From positions 1 through 43,469 of the forward strand of contig CAZWSC010000002.1 of NCBI GenBank assembly GCA_964636385.1: 43,469 nucleotides of DNA, read 5' to 3'. This DNA comes from CAZWSC01 sp964636385. GTDB lineage: Bacteria; Eisenbacteria; RBG-16-71-46; CAIMUX01. Every line of letters begins with the position of its first letter. Position 1 is the first letter of the stretch. A program made the translations under genes and the position numbers. The notes beneath the pieces are model-generated. The model was not told the DNA's origin. It made no database searches and worked only from the letters and a program-made list of their open reading frames with translations. Positions 41,007 through 43,469 of the stretch are shown piece after piece.

Positions 41007-41877
41007 GAAGGCACTCGGGAGGGGGCTGGATGCCTTGATACCCAGATCCGCTGCACAGACCGAAGGATTGGACAGAGACCGCCTGCACCGGGTTGATATC
41101 ACTCAGATCGTCCCCAATCCGAGGCAGCCCAGGAACTGGTTTGATGACAGTAAGCTTGAGGATCTTGCTCACTCGATAAGAGACAAGGGAGTGCTCGAGC
41201 CTCTTCTGGTCAGACCGACCCAGGGTGGAAGATACGAGCTTATTGCGGGGGAACGCCGCCTGAGAGCAGCTCGCCTGGCGGGGCTTGATGAGGTTCCAGT
41301 CCTCTTTCGGGACTTCGAGGGGAGAGGGTCCCTGGAGGTGGCTCTGATAGAGAACCTTCAGCGGGAGAACCTGAATCCCGTGGAGGAAGCTCAAGCCTAC
41401 CAGCGCCTGGCGGAGGAGTTCGGACGAACCCACACAGAGATCTCGGAGCAGGTTGGGAAGGACAGAAGCACTATCGCCAACCTGATCCGGATCCTGCGCC
41501 TGCCGGATTCCGTGCTGCGGGATGTTTCACGTGGAACACTCTCCGTTGGGCATGCCAGGGTTTTGCTCGCTATTGATGATCAGGATCGTCAGGTAGAGTT
41601 GGCGAGGCAGATGATCTCAGATGGTTGGACGGTCAGGGAGGCTGAACGCAGACTGGCGAGCGAGGGACGTTCACAAACAAGGAAGAGGCGAACTTCACAA
41701 TCACAAGTTGAGCAACGGGATCTGGAAGTCGTTCGGGTGGAGGAGGCTCTTAGATATGCCCTCGGAACCGAGGTTCACCTCTCACACGGACCACACGGGG
41801 GTCGGATAGAAATCCGTTACACGGAGAACGAGGAACTGGAGCGAATCCTGGAGTTGCTCGGAATTCAGATACACTAG
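40999..41877 (+). CDS. parB: Chromosome-partitioning CTPase ParB (Spo0J)
   Basis: The ATG at 40999 overlaps the parA stop, with AGGGAG about 11 bases ahead; 292 residues. It starts MSRKALGRGLDALIP, then has the CTP-binding motifs GERRLRAARLAG (about 84-95) and ENLQRENLNPVEEAQAY (about 118-134), and the parS-reading HTH with EISEQVGKDRSTIANLIRIL. A C-terminal dimerisation domain ends the chain (EELERILELLGIQI). It loads at parS, closes as a clamp and stimulates ParA ATPase. A parS-like site is embedded in its own coding sequence at 41523-41538. Confidence 0.95.
   Translation: MSRKALGRGLDALIPRSAAQTEGLDRDRLHRVDITQIVPNPRQPRNWFDDSKLEDLAHSIRDKGVLEPLLVRPTQGGRYELIAGERRLRAARLAGLDEVPVLFRDFEGRGSLEVALIENLQRENLNPVEEAQAYQRLAEEFGRTHTEISEQVGKDRSTIANLIRILRLPDSVLRDVSRGTLSVGHARVLLAIDDQDRQVELARQMISDGWTVREAERRLASEGRSQTRKRRTSQSQVEQRDLEVVRVEEALRYALGTEVHLSHGPHGGRIEIRYTENEELERILELLGIQIH
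41523..41538. promoter_or_regulatory. Second parS site, inside the parB coding sequence
   Basis: TGTTTCACGTGGAACA differs from the parS palindrome at one base. An internal parS in parB/spo0J is known from other bacteria and helps condense the origin region. It encodes part of the residues DVSRGTLS without a visible compromise. Confidence 0.75.
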
Positions 41878-41994
41878 CCAACGGCGGTATGCGGGTTGTC
41901 GAATGGTTGATGGATGAATCCTTCAAACCAGGCACACTCGCACTGTCGGGCGAATAACGGGTTGTAGGTGTTTGCTTCAGGGGGGTAATGAGAT

Positions 41995-42393
41995 ATGGGC
42001 CTGTTTGGCAGGAAGACTCCAGGATTGACAGGCACAAACCGCCGGGTTTCCTTCCTGGTCTCTCCGTCTTGGGGGGCAAGGACTCTTCATTGGAGCCTCC
42101 CGGTCTGGGGAGTGCGATTATGTGCATGTGGGGCAGTTGTTGTCCTGTTCTCGCTGGCTCTGGGGGTTGGGCATTACGGAATGGTGCTCGCTGAAGCCAG
42201 GGAGGTAGAGGCCTTGCGTGAAGAGAATGCCACTCTGAGAACGCACTACCATAAGCTTGCCACTCTCGAAACAGAACTGGCTAACCTTTCGGAGGAGCTT
42301 GCGCAGCTAAGGTGGATCGCCGGGCTGGATGTCTATGCGGATCAAGAAGATAGCAACACCGAGGCGGGCGATGAAATCGATGGTCCTAACTGA
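41995..42393 (+). CDS. Single-TM coiled-coil protein, resembling the N-terminal half of bactofilin-linked M23 peptidases
   Basis: The ATG is preceded by GGGGGGTAATGAG. The 132 residues begin with a cytosolic segment (RVSFLVSPSWGARTLHWSLP) that matches the start of the M23 endopeptidase genes often found beside bactofilins. A TM helix (about 44-62, ACGAVVVLFSLALGVGHYG) and a periplasmic coiled coil (EVEALREENATLRTHYHKLA) follow. It then ends, with no LytM/M23 domain (HxD, HxH). No downstream frame carries the missing domain. It may be a reduced, non-catalytic anchor linking the envelope to the bactofilin scaffold, or a 3' truncated gene. The frame is unbroken, and its stop sits in ordinary sequence. 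Confidence 0.55.
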   Translation: MGLFGRKTPGLTGTNRRVSFLVSPSWGARTLHWSLPVWGVRLCACGAVVVLFSLALGVGHYGMVLAEAREVEALREENATLRTHYHKLATLETELANLSEELAQLRWIAGLDVYADQEDSNTEAGDEIDGPN

Positions 42394-42455
42394 TCTTCCC
42401 AATTGGTGATAGTCCGGTCCAGACGCCGGTCATCAGGAAGGGTGTGGAGGGAGCG

Positions 42456-42899
42456 ATGTTCGGAAAGGGTACTGATGCAAGTGGCGGAGATTGCCACGGG
42501 CACTCCATCTTTCAGCAGGGGATAGTCGTTCAAGGAGAGATCGAGGCAAAGGGCGAAGTGCGATTCGACGGAAGGCTGGAAGGCAAGATCAGGGTCACGG
42601 GTCGGTTGACGATCGGATCCGGGGGCATTCTTCGGGCAGACGTTGAGGCTTCCGAAGTTGTTGTGATGGGAAGAGTTGAAGGGAAGATACGGGCCCTGCG
42701 CCGACTGGAACTGCTGAAGGGCGCCCGAGTCGAAGGGGATGTTGCGACCCCCGTTCTCGTGGTGGAAGAGGGCGTAGTGTTCCAGGGGAACTCCAACATG
42801 CAGCAAGGAGAGGTGGATTCGAGCCCGGATGAGGATGAGGCCATTACTGAAGATGATGCCGGCAGAGAGGCATCCGAGTACAAGACTGTCTATCATTGA
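42456..42899 (+). CDS. Bactofilin (polymer-forming cytoskeletal protein)
   Basis: The ATG at 42456, with GGAGGGAG directly ahead, gives 147 residues. The central DUF583 beta-helix is formed of short hexad-like units: IVVQGEIEAKGEVRFDGRLE, then GKIRVTGRLTIGSGGILRAD, VEASEVVVMGRVEGKI and LELLKGARVEGDVATPVLVV. The N-terminal tail is short, and the ~35-residue C-terminal tail is acidic (SSPDEDEAITEDDAGREASE). Bactofilins self-polymerise at the membrane without nucleotide and act in cell shape, stalk formation and, with ParAB, chromosome positioning. Co-location with parAB and the TM/coiled-coil gene supports a scaffold for segregation or wall synthesis. Confidence 0.92.
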   Translation: MFGKGTDASGGDCHGHSIFQQGIVVQGEIEAKGEVRFDGRLEGKIRVTGRLTIGSGGILRADVEASEVVVMGRVEGKIRALRRLELLKGARVEGDVATPVLVVEEGVVFQGNSNMQQGEVDSSPDEDEAITEDDAGREASEYKTVYH

Positions 42900-43395
42900 C
42901 TGCGGTGTTCTGAATCGTCTGCTCGCAGCAGCATTCCATGCATGGACCGGTCAGCTGTGCGTCGCAGAGTGTACAGCTGTAGCGTCCGGCGCTCAGAAGG
43001 GCGTCAATTCACACTTTCCACATCGCGATCCCCGGGTACTGATCTAAGTGTTAAGAACTGGGAAATAAAGTGTTACGATGATCGCCGGCCACAGCCTGCG
43101 CGATTGTCCACAGGGCGTGTGCCAAGTCTGAAGTTGACAGCTACACTGTCCACACTGTGGACAATAATGTGCAATACCCCCCTACCTGATGTCCACCAAT
43201 GCGTTAGGTGGTACATAACTTATCCCGAAACGACACCTGACTTATCTGAGGATTGTCATCCAGGGATAGACGGCCCAGAGACCGGTTTCTCTGTGGCTGT
43301 GTTCATGTCGGGCGGAATCAGCCCAGATGGCAGACAGCTTGGAATCCTTCCCGTTCCTTCTGGACCCAAGACTGCATCTCTAGTGGGCCCGGAAC
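42900..43395. other. Non-coding stretch after the bactofilin gene with DnaA-box-like repeats
   Basis: No convincing gene is seen. AT-richer sequence at about 43040-43080 is followed by TTGTCCACA (43104-43112), CTGTCCACA (43146-43154) and TGTGGACAA (43156-43164, complement of TTGTCCACA). The last two are head-to-head and form a palindrome. These 9-mers differ by one or two bases from TTATCCACA. Confidence 0.45.
43104..43164. promoter_or_regulatory. Cluster of three TTGTCCACA-type boxes
   Basis: Two exact TTGTCCACA (one on each strand) and one CTGTCCACA lie within 61 bases; the second and third are arranged head-to-head with one base between them. This may be a DnaA-binding cluster or the operator of another regulator. 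Confidence 0.4.
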
Positions 43396-43469
43396 TTGCG
43401 TGTGCTGGCAGTCTCAGGAGCAGGGCTCAGGCAGATAGCACGCACCCTCGGTGTCTCCCATTCGACAGT
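43396..43469 (+). CDS. Start of an HTH protein running off the window (possible transposase or recombinase)
   Basis: From a possible TTG at 43396 the frame reads LRVLAVSGAGLRQIARTLGV followed by SHSTV to the window edge. GLRQIARTLGVSHSTV is a clear helix-turn-helix of the type found at the N-terminus of transposases and resolvases. The frame has a TAG at 43381-43383, so the gene either starts here or is a remnant. Too little is visible to name a family. Confidence 0.35.
   Translation, partial: MRVLAVSGAGLRQIARTLGVSHST

Overview
The window is about 60 % GC bacterial chromosome centred on a replication-origin neighbourhood. Several traits point to the FCB side of the tree: a secreted multidomain protein ending in a FlgD-like/type 9 secretion-style tail, a bactofilin beside parAB, an IleRS with unusual signatures, and gyrB joined to dnaN through a DciA-type (DUF721) gene with no recF. 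An uncultured high-GC candidate phylum (Krumholzibacteriota, Eisenbacteria or Fermentibacterota type) fits, but the phylum is inferred and not proven.

Region 1 (1-9.8 kb) is accessory and decaying. It holds the 3' part of a large surface protein, IS110 and IS1380 transposase remnants, an SCP2-like gene, and an exported-protein gene broken by an in-frame amber codon. A second exported-protein gene runs into an antisense tyrosine-recombinase remnant. After it come a nucleotidyltransferase-like gene with a small overlapping partner, a CPBP protease pseudogene that has lost its middle, a ParB-like DGHHR protein, a DUF3471 remnant and a lipoprotein.

Region 2 (10-23 kb) is intact. Two M3 metallopeptidases bracket an M48 peptidase, an unknown minus-strand gene, and a plus-strand signalling run. 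That run encodes a two-TM coiled-coil protein, a CheW-like/pseudo-receiver fusion, a REC-GAF-HD-GYP protein, a CheD relative lacking its catalytic cysteine, and an HDOD protein. An Ogt-type DNA repair gene follows. No CheA, MCP, CheB or CheR lies nearby, so this looks like a non-canonical chemosensory or c-di-GMP module.

Region 3 (23-43.5 kb) is the origin region. ileS, gyrA, gyrB, dciA-like, dnaN and dnaA read leftward. rpmH, rnpA, yidD, yidC, jag, rsmG, parA, parB, a truncated M23-type membrane protein and a bactofilin read rightward. Gene polarity flips at the dnaA-rpmH gap. Both gaps flanking dnaA carry DnaA-box-like sites, and the dnaA-dnaN gap also holds five tandem TAG triplets next to a box, resembling a DnaA-trio unwinding element. 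A parS site lies just ahead of the parA promoter and a second lies inside parB. Another cluster of box-like sites follows the bactofilin gene, and an HTH-encoding fragment runs off the right edge.
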